A DNA stretch of 26,624 nt. Source: Caryophanales bacterium UBA6879. Lineage in GTDB: Bacteria > Bacillota_I > Bacilli_A > RFN20 > CAG-288. The notes beneath the pieces were generated by a model. The model was not told where the DNA came from and ran no database searches. It saw nothing but the letters and a program-made list of their open reading frames with translations. Positions within the stretch are counted from its first letter, which is position 1, and every line of letters begins with the position of its first letter. This document shows, one piece after another, positions 8,989 through 16,112 of this stretch. A program made the position numbers and the translations under genes. The stretch spans positions 1 to 26,624 of the forward strand of contig DKCH01000039.1 in NCBI GenBank assembly GCA_002449135.1, given 5' to 3'.

Positions 8989-9823
8989 TAGTAATAATCC
9001 TTATTAAATCTTTATTAGTTTCTTTTGGGTCTAAAATTAGTTTATTTATTTTTGGTGCTTTAATTATTCCTGATATTGGATTTTTTACACCAATTATATT
9101 AGATATTATATCAGCATCGATATTTTTAGAATATTCAAATGAAAGATCAGTATCAATTAATTGGCAATTAATTAATTTAATATTATTCATATAGCAAAAG
9201 CCTTGATGAGAAGTTACAGAACAATTAATTAAAGTAATATTTTCAGAATTCCAACCAAAGTATTCTCCTTTAATAATGGAATTTTTTATTATTACATTAT
9301 TAGCGTTCCAAAAAGCATCTTTGGAATTAAGTATTGAATCACTTATTTCAATATTATTTCCTCCATCAAAGCAGTAATTACCATCCAATTTTAAATTATT
9401 TATTTTAATATTTTTTGAATTCATTAAAAAATAATCACCTTTAGCTTTAATATTTTTTAATTTAACATCTTTACAATTCCATAAGGTTTCACTAGCATCA
9501 TTAAAAATAACATTTTCTAGAGATATATTGTTACTTTTTCTAAATTCTTTAGGCGCATCAATAATAGTGTCTTTAAGTGATATGTTATTTGTATACCAGA
9601 TTCCAGATTTACCAACTTTATAAAAGTGACAGTTAATTACTTTAATGTCGTTTGAATACCATAAAGGATATTTGTAAAAAAATGATGAGTTAATAATTTC
9701 CAAATTACTAGATTCTTTTAATGGTGATTCACCATTATAAAAAATACAGTTATTTATGATGGTGTCTTTTTGCTTAAAGAGGCAACGTTCCCCTGTGAAT
9801 AATAAATCTTTAATTGTTTCCAT
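8981..9823 (-). CDS. DUF3737 family right-handed beta-helix protein
   Basis: A 280-aa protein made of repeating strands of the type N-I-x-I-x-N/D-S-x-F/I, typical of a right-handed parallel beta-helix. The opening FTGERCLF, NGESPLKES, YPLWYSNDIKV and GIWYTNNI elements match DUF3737, a family without an established function. There is no signal peptide, so it should be cytoplasmic. Start choice: an upstream in-frame ATG at 9844 would add seven residues, but it lies only 4 nt from the -10 element at 9849-9854, whereas the ATG at 9823 is preceded by AAAGGA at good spacing; I therefore use 9823. It overlaps the MalY/PatB gene by 8 nt and is co-transcribed with it. A shared role with that enzyme is inferred only from this layout. 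Confidence 0.85.
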   Translation of the reverse strand: METIKDLLFTGERCLFKQKDTIINNCIFYNGESPLKESSNLEIINSSFFYKYPLWYSNDIKVINCHFYKVGKSGIWYTNNISLKDTIIDAPKEFRKSNNISLENVIFNDASETLWNCKDVKLKNIKAKGDYFLMNSKNIKINNLKLDGNYCFDGGNNIEISDSILNSKDAFWNANNVIIKNSIIKGEYFGWNSENITLINCSVTSHQGFCYMNNIKLINCQLIDTDLSFEYSKNIDADIISNIIGVKNPISGIIKAPKINKLILDPKETNKDLIRIITND

Positions 9824-9848
9824 TGTAAATTCCTTTAATTTCATTGTT

Positions 9849-9857
9849 AGTATAACA
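9849..9857 (-). promoter_or_regulatory. Extended -10 promoter for the DUF3737-MalY unit
   Basis: On the minus strand the sequence reads TG-T-TATACT, an extended -10 element. No good -35 is visible at 16-18 bp, as expected for extended -10 promoters. Transcription would start around 9842, giving a leader of roughly 20 nt with the AAAGGA ribosome-binding site before the ATG at 9823. Confidence 0.6.
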
Positions 9858-9868
9858 AACTTATTAAA

Positions 9869-9898
9869 TTTACTCTTTAATTTTTCTTCTATTATAGT
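9869..9898 (+). promoter_or_regulatory. Promoter for the 9913 gene, divergent from DUF3737
   Basis: A -35-like TTTACT (9869-9874) is followed after 18 bp by TATAGT (9893-9898), which overlaps an alternative TATTAT (9890-9895). The start codon at 9913 is only 14 nt past the -10, so the mRNA leader would be about 5-10 nt with no Shine-Dalgarno sequence. Confidence 0.5.
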
Positions 9899-9912
9899 AA
9901 AATATTTTAGAA

Positions 9913-10380
9913 ATGGATTATATAGGTATTAAGAAAGCTAATAAGAAGCTTAAGAATCGTTATCTAGTAAGCATCTTTATTTTTAGTTTTATTTTTGCTT
10001 TTGTCTTCTGCTGTGGTCTTGTTATTGAATATCATTTATTTGTTTCTTATTTAACAAGAAATTCTAAAACATGTTTTGTCTTGCTTTATATTGTTCCATG
10101 TTTTACTTTAGTGTTTTCTTTACCTATTGTTTTAAATGCAAAGGTTTTAGCCCTTTTTAAAGATATTCCAAATATATTTGATAAAAAAATTTTAGTCGCA
10201 ACTTGTAAAGTAATTAATTTTATTAAATTTAATAAGTCTATCTTATTAACATATATTGAAATTGATGGTAAGAAGTATGAGCTTAAGCTTTCTAAAAAAT
10301 GTGATTTAAAAGAAGGAAATTCTTATTGTTTTACTTTTCTTCCTAATTCTTTATTGGCAGAAGTTATTAATTTATTATGA
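9913..10380 (+). CDS. Small membrane protein, two predicted transmembrane helices, unknown function
   Basis: A 155-aa protein I do not recognise. A lysine-rich N-terminus (about 1-16) precedes a first hydrophobic helix (about 18-45, FIFSFIFAFVFCCGLVIEYH) and a second (about 53-80). A soluble C-terminal part (about 90-155) looks like a small beta domain (TYIEIDGKKYELKLSKKCDLKEG), reminiscent of short OB/NfeD-like modules, but this is only a resemblance. There is no ribosome-binding site before the ATG, and the promoter -10 sits 14 nt upstream. Its stop overlaps the start of the MATE gene (ATGA at 10377), so the pair is translationally coupled and may work together at the membrane. Confidence 0.7.
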   Translation: MDYIGIKKANKKLKNRYLVSIFIFSFIFAFVFCCGLVIEYHLFVSYLTRNSKTCFVLLYIVPCFTLVFSLPIVLNAKVLALFKDIPNIFDKKILVATCKVINFIKFNKSILLTYIEIDGKKYELKLSKKCDLKEGNSYCFTFLPNSLLAEVINLL

Positions 10381-11786
10381 AACTTAACTTATCTAAAGAG
10401 ATGGATCTTACAACAGGTGATACTAAAACTTTAATTAAAAAAGTTATAGTTTTTGCTTTACCTATTATGTTAGTAGGTGTTTTGGAAGTTTTATTTAATA
10501 CATTTGATTTGTTAGTAATTGAGGCTTTTAAAGGTCAGCTCGAAGGTGATGCTGTTGGGACAAACGCTGCTTTTATTGCCTTACTTACAAATGTTTTTAT
10601 TGGATTATCTACTGGTGAAAATGTTGTTATTTCTCTTTTCTATGGGCAAAAGGATCATAAAAGTGCAACTAATGCTGCTTATTCTGGTATTGTTTTATCT
10701 TTAATATCTGGCGTTATTGTAATGTTAATAGGTTATTTTATTTCCCCGTATTTGTTAAAAATGATGAATGTTTCTAGCGAATATTATTCTTATGCTTTAA
10801 CTTATTTACGGACTTTCTTCTTTTGTTTGCCTTTTATGTCTTTATATAATTTTGGCTCAGCAATTTTTAGAGGTATTGGTGATTCTACTACACCATTGGT
10901 TTTTTTAGTGATTGCTGGGCTTCTTCATATTGCTTTAAATTTTTTATTTATAGTTGCTTTTGATCTTTCGGTCTTAGGTGCTGGTCTTTCTAATATCTTG
11001 TCTTATTTAGTTGCTTCTATTTTGGTTTTGATTTTTTTAAGGTTTAAACATAGTTTTTTAAATTTTAAATTTACAGGTATTAGACTTTACAAAAAAGAAA
11101 CAATAATGATATTGAAAATAGGTATTCCATCTGGTATTCATGGGATGATTTTTGCAGTTTCAAATATGATTTTACAGGCTAGCGTTAATACTTGGGGACA
11201 TGAAGTTGTCTTAGCCAATGCTGATTCTGAATCAATTGAAAATTTTGTTTATGTTTCTATGTTTTCTTTTGCTCAAGCTGGTTCTGCTTTTATTGCGGCA
11301 AACTATGGCAAAGGTGAAAAAGAAAATATTACTAAATTAATAAAAATTCTTGTTCTTATAACTGCTATTTATGGCTTAATTATTGGATGTATTGTTTTAG
11401 CTTTATATAAGCCTTTAATACTAATTTATACTGGTAATAAGGCTAGTGATGAAATGTTAGCTCTATGCTTTGAAAGATTGGTTTTATTACTTCCTACATA
11501 TTTTTTGTGTGGCATTATGGATACTGTAACTAATATTTTAAGAGGTTTAAAAAGAGCAGTTGTACCGATGATTATTTCAATCTGTTTTGTTTGTCTTTTT
11601 AGAGTTTTTTGGAATTTTTGTATTTATTCAAGTGATCCTAATTCTACAATGCATTCTACTATTATTTTATATACTTGTTACCCAGTTAGTTGGGTTTGTT
11701 CTACTTTGTTACAGTGTTTATATTTCTTTATTAATAAAAAGAAAATATATTCTGAGGTTGCTAATAACTCAGCTCTTAAAAGTTAG
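10377..11786 (+). CDS. MATE family efflux transporter
   Basis: A 469-aa polytopic membrane protein with about 12 transmembrane helices arranged as two MatE halves. Typical features are the N-terminal FALPIMLVGVLEVLFNTFD, the ISLFYGQKD loop after TM2, IFRGIGDSTTPL at TM4-5, and the second-half AGSAFIAANYGKGE. MATE proteins export drugs, metabolites or cations using Na+ or H+ gradients; the substrate here cannot be read from sequence. The ATG overlaps the preceding stop (ATGA) and has no Shine-Dalgarno of its own, so it depends on coupling to the upstream small membrane protein. It differs clearly from the second, GH105-fused MATE at 17232. Confidence 0.9.
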   Translation: MKLNLSKEMDLTTGDTKTLIKKVIVFALPIMLVGVLEVLFNTFDLLVIEAFKGQLEGDAVGTNAAFIALLTNVFIGLSTGENVVISLFYGQKDHKSATNAAYSGIVLSLISGVIVMLIGYFISPYLLKMMNVSSEYYSYALTYLRTFFFCLPFMSLYNFGSAIFRGIGDSTTPLVFLVIAGLLHIALNFLFIVAFDLSVLGAGLSNILSYLVASILVLIFLRFKHSFLNFKFTGIRLYKKETIMILKIGIPSGIHGMIFAVSNMILQASVNTWGHEVVLANADSESIENFVYVSMFSFAQAGSAFIAANYGKGEKENITKLIKILVLITAIYGLIIGCIVLALYKPLILIYTGNKASDEMLALCFERLVLLLPTYFLCGIMDTVTNILRGLKRAVVPMIISICFVCLFRVFWNFCIYSSDPNSTMHSTIILYTCYPVSWVCSTLLQCLYFFINKKKIYSEVANNSALKS

Positions 11787-11841
11787 CTAGCTATGTGAAT
11801 AAGTGATGTTCACTCTTAAAATATGTCAAAAATTCAATTAT

Positions 11842-11870
11842 TTGCTTTTTTTGGCAAAATGTGAGACAAT
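11842..11870 (+). promoter_or_regulatory. Promoter giving a leaderless mRNA for the CDF-like gene
   Basis: TTGCTT (11842-11847) lies 17 bp from GACAAT (11865-11870), which carries an extended TG (11862-11863). The expected start site, about 11876-11878, falls directly at the ATG at 11879, and there is no Shine-Dalgarno. The rest of the gap from 11787 holds a short GTGAA/TTCAC inverted repeat around 11795-11813 and nothing else I can support. Confidence 0.5.
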
Positions 11871-11878
11871 ATCACTGT

Positions 11879-12799
11879 ATGAAAAAACTTAATTTCGAAC
11901 AACGTGCGCTTTCTTTTGGTGTGGCAATCAACTTTTATTCAGCTTTTATAGGTGGACTTTTTTTCTTTCTTACAAGGTCATCTGCTTTGTTTTTGGATAC
12001 AATGATTTCAGCCATTTTATGTGTTTCGACAATTATCTCAATGCTCGTATCTAAAGCTGTAAATAAAAAAGAGAGTAGAAAATATCCTTTAGGACGTGAT
12101 GCTTTGGAAAATATTTTCTTACTTTTTAGAGCTGGTTTAATGTTTGCTTTAATTTTATATACTATAATTGATTCTTCATCTTCTATTTATGCTTTTGTTA
12201 ATAAGACTTTAGTCGAAGATCTTAATTTATCTACTTTGTATTTGATTATTTATATGGCTTTAATGGCTTCTTCTTGTTTTTTAATTACTATTGTTTATAT
12301 TTACTACAATAAGAAATTAGAGGTTAAATCTTCTATTATTAGCCTTGAAATTAAGGCGTCAATTTATGATGGTTTAGTTACTATTGTTGCGGTTTCTACT
12401 TTGTTATTGTTTTCTAATATTCCTTTTTTAAAAGCTTATCAAGCAATAGGTGATGCTGTTACTTCTATTATTTTATCTTTGCTTTATTTATCTACTCCAA
12501 TTAGAGAAATCATTAGGCAAATAAATTTCTTATCTGATAAGAGGAATAATTTTGAAGTTGAAAAAAATGTTAAAAAACAATTAGTTAACAAATATAAACA
12601 ATTTGATTTCTATGATGTTTATTGCTCATTATCTGATGATATTTGTTCAATTTATGTATGTTTACTTCCAAAGAATGATGAAATGAGTGCGGATGAAGTT
12701 TCTTCTTCTTTTGAAAATATTTCTAATTATTTGTATCAAGAATATAATGATTGTAAGGTTTTTTTAATATTAACTGATAAACAATTACAGGATATTTAA
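11879..12799 (+). CDS. CDF-like cation transporter with altered metal site
   Basis: A 306-aa membrane protein of the cation diffusion facilitator fold: about six helices followed by a short cytoplasmic C-terminal domain (from about residue 215). The YPLGRDALENIF stretch between TM2 and TM3 and the D40 and D164 positions match CDF proteins. The canonical transport site, D-x3-D in TM2 plus H-x3-D in TM5, reads D40-x3-S44 and A160-x3-D164, so two of four ligands are missing. It may move another ion, use a different mechanism, or not transport Zn2+ at all. A GTG at 11861 would add six residues, but it lies at the -10 element, so the ATG at 11879 is chosen. The mRNA is predicted to be leaderless. 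Family assignment is fairly firm; substrate is unknown. Confidence 0.78.
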   Translation: MKKLNFEQRALSFGVAINFYSAFIGGLFFFLTRSSALFLDTMISAILCVSTIISMLVSKAVNKKESRKYPLGRDALENIFLLFRAGLMFALILYTIIDSSSSIYAFVNKTLVEDLNLSTLYLIIYMALMASSCFLITIVYIYYNKKLEVKSSIISLEIKASIYDGLVTIVAVSTLLLFSNIPFLKAYQAIGDAVTSIILSLLYLSTPIREIIRQINFLSDKRNNFEVEKNVKKQLVNKYKQFDFYDVYCSLSDDICSIYVCLLPKNDEMSADEVSSSFENISNYLYQEYNDCKVFLILTDKQLQDI

Positions 12800-12817
12800 T
12801 AAAAAAATTAATTAGCT

Positions 12818-12823
12818 TATAAT
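12818..12823 (+). promoter_or_regulatory. Consensus -10 element, probable leaderless start for the MBL-fold gene
   Basis: A perfect TATAAT lies only 9 nt upstream of the ATG at 12833. The weak -35 candidate TTTAAT (12795-12800) overlaps the stop of the preceding gene at 17 bp spacing. Transcription would start at or within about 3 nt of the ATG, and no Shine-Dalgarno is present. Confidence 0.6.
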
Positions 12824-12832
12824 ATTTTTTGT

Positions 12833-13438
12833 ATGGCTAAACTTTATTATTTAGGTCATTGTTCGTTTAGAATTGTGACTGATGAAAACAAGGTTATCTA
12901 TTTGGATCCGTATGCTGGGAGTAATTATTCGTTAAAAGCTGATTATGTTTTTATTAGTCATGAACATTATGATCACAATGATTTAAGTAAAGTAAATGTT
13001 GATGAAAAAACTAATACTATTAGAGCTAAAGATTGTATTGTTTTGGAAAATAATACTATTTCATATAAAACTTTTGCTGATAATTATTTAAAGGTTATTT
13101 CAACTCCTGCTGGGAATTTAAATCATCCTTTAGTTTCTTCTGTAGGTTTCATTTTAGAATTTGATAATAAAAAAATATATTTTGCAGGTGATACATCTTA
13201 TTTACCTTTTATGAAGGATAATTTGCCATCATTTAATTTGGATTATGCTATTTTGCCATGTGATGGAATTTATAATATGGATATTTTAGAAGCGATGCAG
13301 GTTGCTAAAGTTATTAAAGCAAGAAAAGTTATTCCTATGTCATTACTTCCTGGTAATCTTTATTCTGAAACTTTAGCCCGTCGTTTTAATATTGATAATG
13401 CTTTATTATTAAGGCCAGATGAAGAAATTATTTTATAA
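12833..13438 (+). CDS. MBL-fold metal-dependent hydrolase (UPF0173/UlaG-like)
   Basis: A 201-aa metallo-beta-lactamase-fold protein. The opening KLYYLGHCSFRI and YLDPYAG match the UPF0173/UlaG-like group. The metal motif H43-E-H45-Y-D47-H48 is present, followed by a His in NLNHPL and the Asp in FAGDTSY. The usual final His, normally in a VIPxH motif, is replaced by S170 (VIPMS), so the second metal may be bound differently. The substrate is unknown. There is no signal peptide, and the start follows a consensus -10 by 9 nt without a ribosome-binding site. It stands between the transporter genes and the pectin locus, with its own promoter. Confidence 0.82.
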   Translation: MAKLYYLGHCSFRIVTDENKVIYLDPYAGSNYSLKADYVFISHEHYDHNDLSKVNVDEKTNTIRAKDCIVLENNTISYKTFADNYLKVISTPAGNLNHPLVSSVGFILEFDNKKIYFAGDTSYLPFMKDNLPSFNLDYAILPCDGIYNMDILEAMQVAKVIKARKVIPMSLLPGNLYSETLARRFNIDNALLLRPDEEIIL

Positions 13439-13472
13439 GTTAATTCTCAGTTAATAAAAGGAAAAAATTTAG

Positions 13473-13490
13473 TATAATTATATGTGAGGA
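13473..13490 (+). promoter_or_regulatory. Promoter -10 and ribosome-binding site at the head of the pectin locus
   Basis: A consensus TATAAT (13473-13478) is followed by GAGGA (13486-13490), 7 nt before the ATG at 13498. Transcription would start close to 13485, leaving a leader of about 13 nt that is little more than the Shine-Dalgarno. No clear -35 is visible. This promoter likely drives the three-gene unit 13498-16014. Confidence 0.6.
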
Positions 13491-13497
13491 TTAATTT

Positions 13498-14343
13498 ATG
13501 AATTTTACATTATATTATCCAAACTTTTTGAAAAAAGCTTTTACTGTTAGCTATGATGATGGAGTTATTCAAGATCTTAGATTAATTGATATTTTTAATA
13601 AATATCATATTAAAGGGACTTTTAATTTAAACTCTGGCTTACAAAAAGTTAGTAAATTTAGAGAAACTGATAAAAATCAAATGGTTGATTGTTCTCGTCT
13701 TGATTTAACTAAAAATGTAAAGGCTTATGATGGTTTTGAAATAGCTTCCCATACTTATAGTCATCCTTTTTTGGAAACACTTGATTATGATAAGCAAGTA
13801 GAGGAATTTAAAAAGGATAAAGAAAATTTAGAAAAGATTTTTAATAGAGAAGTAGTTGGTGCAGCTTATCCTTATGGCACTTACGATACTAATTCATTAA
13901 AAGCTTTAGAAGTTAATAATTTAAAATATTCTAGAACTGTTAAGTCTACTTATAAATTTAATAGGCCATATAATTTCTTATTATGGAATCCAACTATTCA
14001 TCATACTGATCCTCTTTTAGAAAAAACTTATGATGAATTTGTAAAAACGGATGAAGAATTGGCTTTATTCTATTTATGGGGACACGCTTATGAATTTGCT
14101 ATTCACGATAATTTTGATGAATTTGAAAGCTTTATAAAGAAAGTTAGTGAAAATAAGGAAACTTATTTTGCTACTAACAAAGATATAATGGAATATATTA
14201 AAGCTGCAGAATTAGTTTATTATAAGAAAAGACAAGAAGGTTTTTTTGTTAATCCTTCTTCAAAGGTAGTATATTTAATAACTGAAAAAGGGCATAAGAT
14301 TATTTTAAAGCCACACGAAAGGATGAAGTATGAAGAGATTTAA
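13498..14343 (+). CDS. Polysaccharide deacetylase family protein (CE4-like)
   Basis: A 281-aa NodB-homology-type protein. Motif 1 is S-Y-D20-D21-G, motif 2 is H85-T-Y-S-H89, and motif 3 is YPYGTYD, together giving the Asp-His-His metal site plus catalytic Asp of this superfamily. It lacks a signal peptide, so it should act in the cytoplasm on small substrates rather than on cell-wall polymer. As first gene of a unit with KDG kinase and an acetylesterase, it probably removes acyl groups from imported pectin fragments, but the substrate is inferred from context only. Its end overlaps the kdgK start by 14 nt, and the kdgK ribosome-binding site (AAAGG) lies within it. Confidence 0.82.
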   Translation: MNFTLYYPNFLKKAFTVSYDDGVIQDLRLIDIFNKYHIKGTFNLNSGLQKVSKFRETDKNQMVDCSRLDLTKNVKAYDGFEIASHTYSHPFLETLDYDKQVEEFKKDKENLEKIFNREVVGAAYPYGTYDTNSLKALEVNNLKYSRTVKSTYKFNRPYNFLLWNPTIHHTDPLLEKTYDEFVKTDEELALFYLWGHAYEFAIHDNFDEFESFIKKVSENKETYFATNKDIMEYIKAAELVYYKKRQEGFFVNPSSKVVYLITEKGHKIILKPHERMKYEEI

Positions 14344-15340
14344 TGATAAAGTAGTTGCAATGGGAGAAATTATGCTTAGATTAACTCCTCCAGATTATAC
14401 AAGAATAGAGCAAGCTGGTTCTTTTTTGGCTAATTATGGTGGGGGAGAAGCTAATGTAATTGTTTCTTTATCTCATTTAGGTCATTCTTGTTATTTTGTT
14501 TCTAAGTTACCTCCTAATCAACTAGGTGATGGTGCTATTGAACATTTACTTTCTCATGGTGTTAATACTGATTATGTAGTTAGGGGTTCTTCTACTATGG
14601 GTATTTATTTCCTTGAATCAGGATTTGGTGGCCGTCCAGGGAGAGTTATTTATAATAGAAAACATTCTGCTATTACACGTATTACCGAAGAAGAACTTAA
14701 TTTTGATGAAATCTTTAAAGATGCTACTTGGTTTCATTTATCTGGTATTACTTTAGCTTTATCTGAAAAGACAAGAAGTGTAGCTTTAACCGCATTAAAG
14801 TATGCTAAAAAATATAATGTTAAGGTTTCTTTTGATTTTAATTATCGTGCTAAGTTATGGACTGTAGAGGAAGCACAAAAGGTTTATCCTGAAGTAATGA
14901 AATATGTTGATGTTGTTTTTGCTTCTCCATTTGATTTTAGACAAATCTTACAATTTGGTAAGGATATTACTGATGATAGTGAATTAATGCATAAAGCAAT
15001 TGAACACTTCAATTTATGGCATATTTTTGGTAAAACTAGAAAGATTTATTCGTCTACTGAAAATTCAATGCGCGCATATGTTTTTGGTAAAAACAATTGC
15101 TATTACACTACAGAAGAATATTCATTCCAAATTTTTGACCGTATTGGGGCAGGTGATGCTTTTGCTTCTGGTGTTATTCATGCTTTATTAACTAAACCAG
15201 ATGATGCTAGATATGCTGCTAATTTTGGTATTGTTAATTCAATATTGAAGCAAACTATTTTTGGTGATGTTTCTACTTTCTCTGAAGAAGAAATTTTGGA
15301 TTATATGCAGACTCAAGGAAAAGTTGAGGTTAAGAGATAA
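14330..15340 (+). CDS. kdgK: 2-keto-3-deoxygluconate kinase (PfkB family)
   Basis: A 336-aa PfkB-type sugar kinase. It has the N-terminal VAMGEIMLRLTPP, the GGGEANVIVSLSHLG motif, and the second PfkB signature DRIGAGDAFASG with catalytic D276. The overall pattern (RIEQAGSF, GRVIYNRKHSA, HLSGITLAL) fits KDG kinases. It phosphorylates 2-keto-3-deoxy-D-gluconate to KDPG, the step after altronate dehydratase (UxaA, encoded at 21364) in galacturonate catabolism. The next enzyme, KDPG aldolase, is not in the window. It overlaps the deacetylase gene by 14 nt and the acetylesterase gene by one base (TAATG), so all three are tightly coupled. A fructokinase-type activity cannot be excluded, but context strongly favours KDG. 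Confidence 0.88.
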   Translation: MKRFNDKVVAMGEIMLRLTPPDYTRIEQAGSFLANYGGGEANVIVSLSHLGHSCYFVSKLPPNQLGDGAIEHLLSHGVNTDYVVRGSSTMGIYFLESGFGGRPGRVIYNRKHSAITRITEEELNFDEIFKDATWFHLSGITLALSEKTRSVALTALKYAKKYNVKVSFDFNYRAKLWTVEEAQKVYPEVMKYVDVVFASPFDFRQILQFGKDITDDSELMHKAIEHFNLWHIFGKTRKIYSSTENSMRAYVFGKNNCYYTTEEYSFQIFDRIGAGDAFASGVIHALLTKPDDARYAANFGIVNSILKQTIFGDVSTFSEEEILDYMQTQGKVEVKR

Positions 15341-16014
15341 TGAAAATTATTTGCATTGGTGATTCTTTAATGCAATTTAATACTTATAAAACTTTTCCAC
15401 AAACTGGTTGGGTTCAATTGCTTCCTTTGTTTTTTAAAAATCCAATTAAAACCAAAGTTGAAGATTATGCTTTAAATGGGCGTTCTACTAAATCTTTTAT
15501 CGATGAAGGTCAATTTGATGTTGCTTTAAAAAGAGTGAAAAAAGGCGATATTGTTTTAATTTCTTTTGGTCATAATGATGAAAAAAAGCAAGATCCTTCT
15601 CGTTATACTAGTCCGTTTACTACTTATCAGGAAAACTTAGCTTTTTTCCATAAAGAGATAACTAAAAAAGGTGGAATTGTAGTCTTTTTATCATCTATAG
15701 AAAGATTAAAATATCAAAATAATGAATTAATCCATTCTCATGGTGATTATATTTTAGCTATGGAAGAAATTGCTAAAAAACTTAATGCTTATTATATTGA
15801 TTTAAATAAAATTAGTTATGATTTTTATTCTAAACATAGTTTTCAAGAAAATCGTAAGTACATTATGACTTTATTACCTAATGAATATAAAAATTATCCA
15901 GAGGGGAAGGAAGATACTACACATTTAACATATTTAGGGGCTTTAAACATTTGCGAATTAGCAGTACCTGAATTAGCTAAAATAAAAGAGTTAAAAGGGA
16001 TATTTTTAAAATAA
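15340..16014 (+). CDS. SGNH/GDSL hydrolase, probable rhamnogalacturonan acetylesterase (CE12)
   Basis: A 224-aa SGNH hydrolase: block I IGDSLM with nucleophile S9, the Gly and Asn blocks (NGRSTKSFI, ISFGHNDEKKQDP), and the D192-x2-H195 catalytic pair in DTTHLTYLGA. The FGHNDxK and RYTSPFTTYQENL stretches resemble CE12 enzymes such as Bacillus YesT/RhgT, which remove acetyl groups from rhamnogalacturonan. There is no signal peptide, so it should deacetylate imported oligosaccharides. The start overlaps the kdgK stop. The unit ends here; the next 98 nt carry regulatory elements and the msmX promoter. Confidence 0.85.
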   Translation: MKIICIGDSLMQFNTYKTFPQTGWVQLLPLFFKNPIKTKVEDYALNGRSTKSFIDEGQFDVALKRVKKGDIVLISFGHNDEKKQDPSRYTSPFTTYQENLAFFHKEITKKGGIVVFLSSIERLKYQNNELIHSHGDYILAMEEIAKKLNAYYIDLNKISYDFYSKHSFQENRKYIMTLLPNEYKNYPEGKEDTTHLTYLGALNICELAVPELAKIKELKGIFLK

Positions 16015-16030
16015 TTAGCATACTAAGTAT
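16015..16030 (+). promoter_or_regulatory. Candidate operator, TTAGCWWACTAA motif copy 1 (upstream of msmX)
   Basis: TTAGCATACTAAGTAT begins directly after the acetylesterase stop. Its 12-base core is a quasi-palindrome (TTAG-N4-CTAA) that recurs at 19818, 26265 and 26512, all non-coding. Recurrence is seen directly; operator function is inferred. Confidence 0.45.
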
Positions 16031-16031
16031 C

Positions 16032-16056
16032 TTATTTGTGCTCGTAGCACAAATAA
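16032..16056. promoter_or_regulatory. Perfect 11-bp inverted repeat, candidate operator upstream of msmX
   Basis: Arms TTATTTGTGCT (16032-16042) and AGCACAAATAA (16046-16056) are perfectly complementary around a 3-nt centre (CGT). There is no T run after either arm, so it does not look like an intrinsic terminator. Its place just upstream of the msmX promoter suggests a repressor or activator site, though an RNA hairpin at the end of the upstream transcript is possible. Confidence 0.55.
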
Positions 16057-16068
16057 TTATAAAGTATC

Positions 16069-16084
16069 AGTGTTAAAATACACT
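16069..16084 (+). promoter_or_regulatory. msmX promoter: extended -10 inside a short inverted repeat
   Basis: TG-T-TAAAAT (16071-16079) is an extended -10 element. It lies between AGTGT (16069-16073) and ACACT (16080-16084), a 5-bp inverted repeat that partly overlaps it and could let a regulator cover the promoter. The msmX ATG at 16113 has AGGGAGA about 6 nt upstream. Confidence 0.45.
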
Positions 16085-16112
16085 TGTATTAATATTTTAT
16101 TAGGGAGATGCT

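Noticed and set aside
9821..9844. ATG at 9844 as the DUF3737 start
   Set aside because: It lies about 4 nt from the -10 element; the ATG at 9823 has a good ribosome-binding site.
11861..11881. GTG at 11861 as the CDF-like gene start
   Set aside because: It overlaps the extended -10 element; the ATG at 11879 is at the expected transcription start.
16032..16056. Palindrome as an intrinsic terminator of the acetylesterase unit
   Set aside because: No T run on either side; kept as a candidate operator or hairpin instead.
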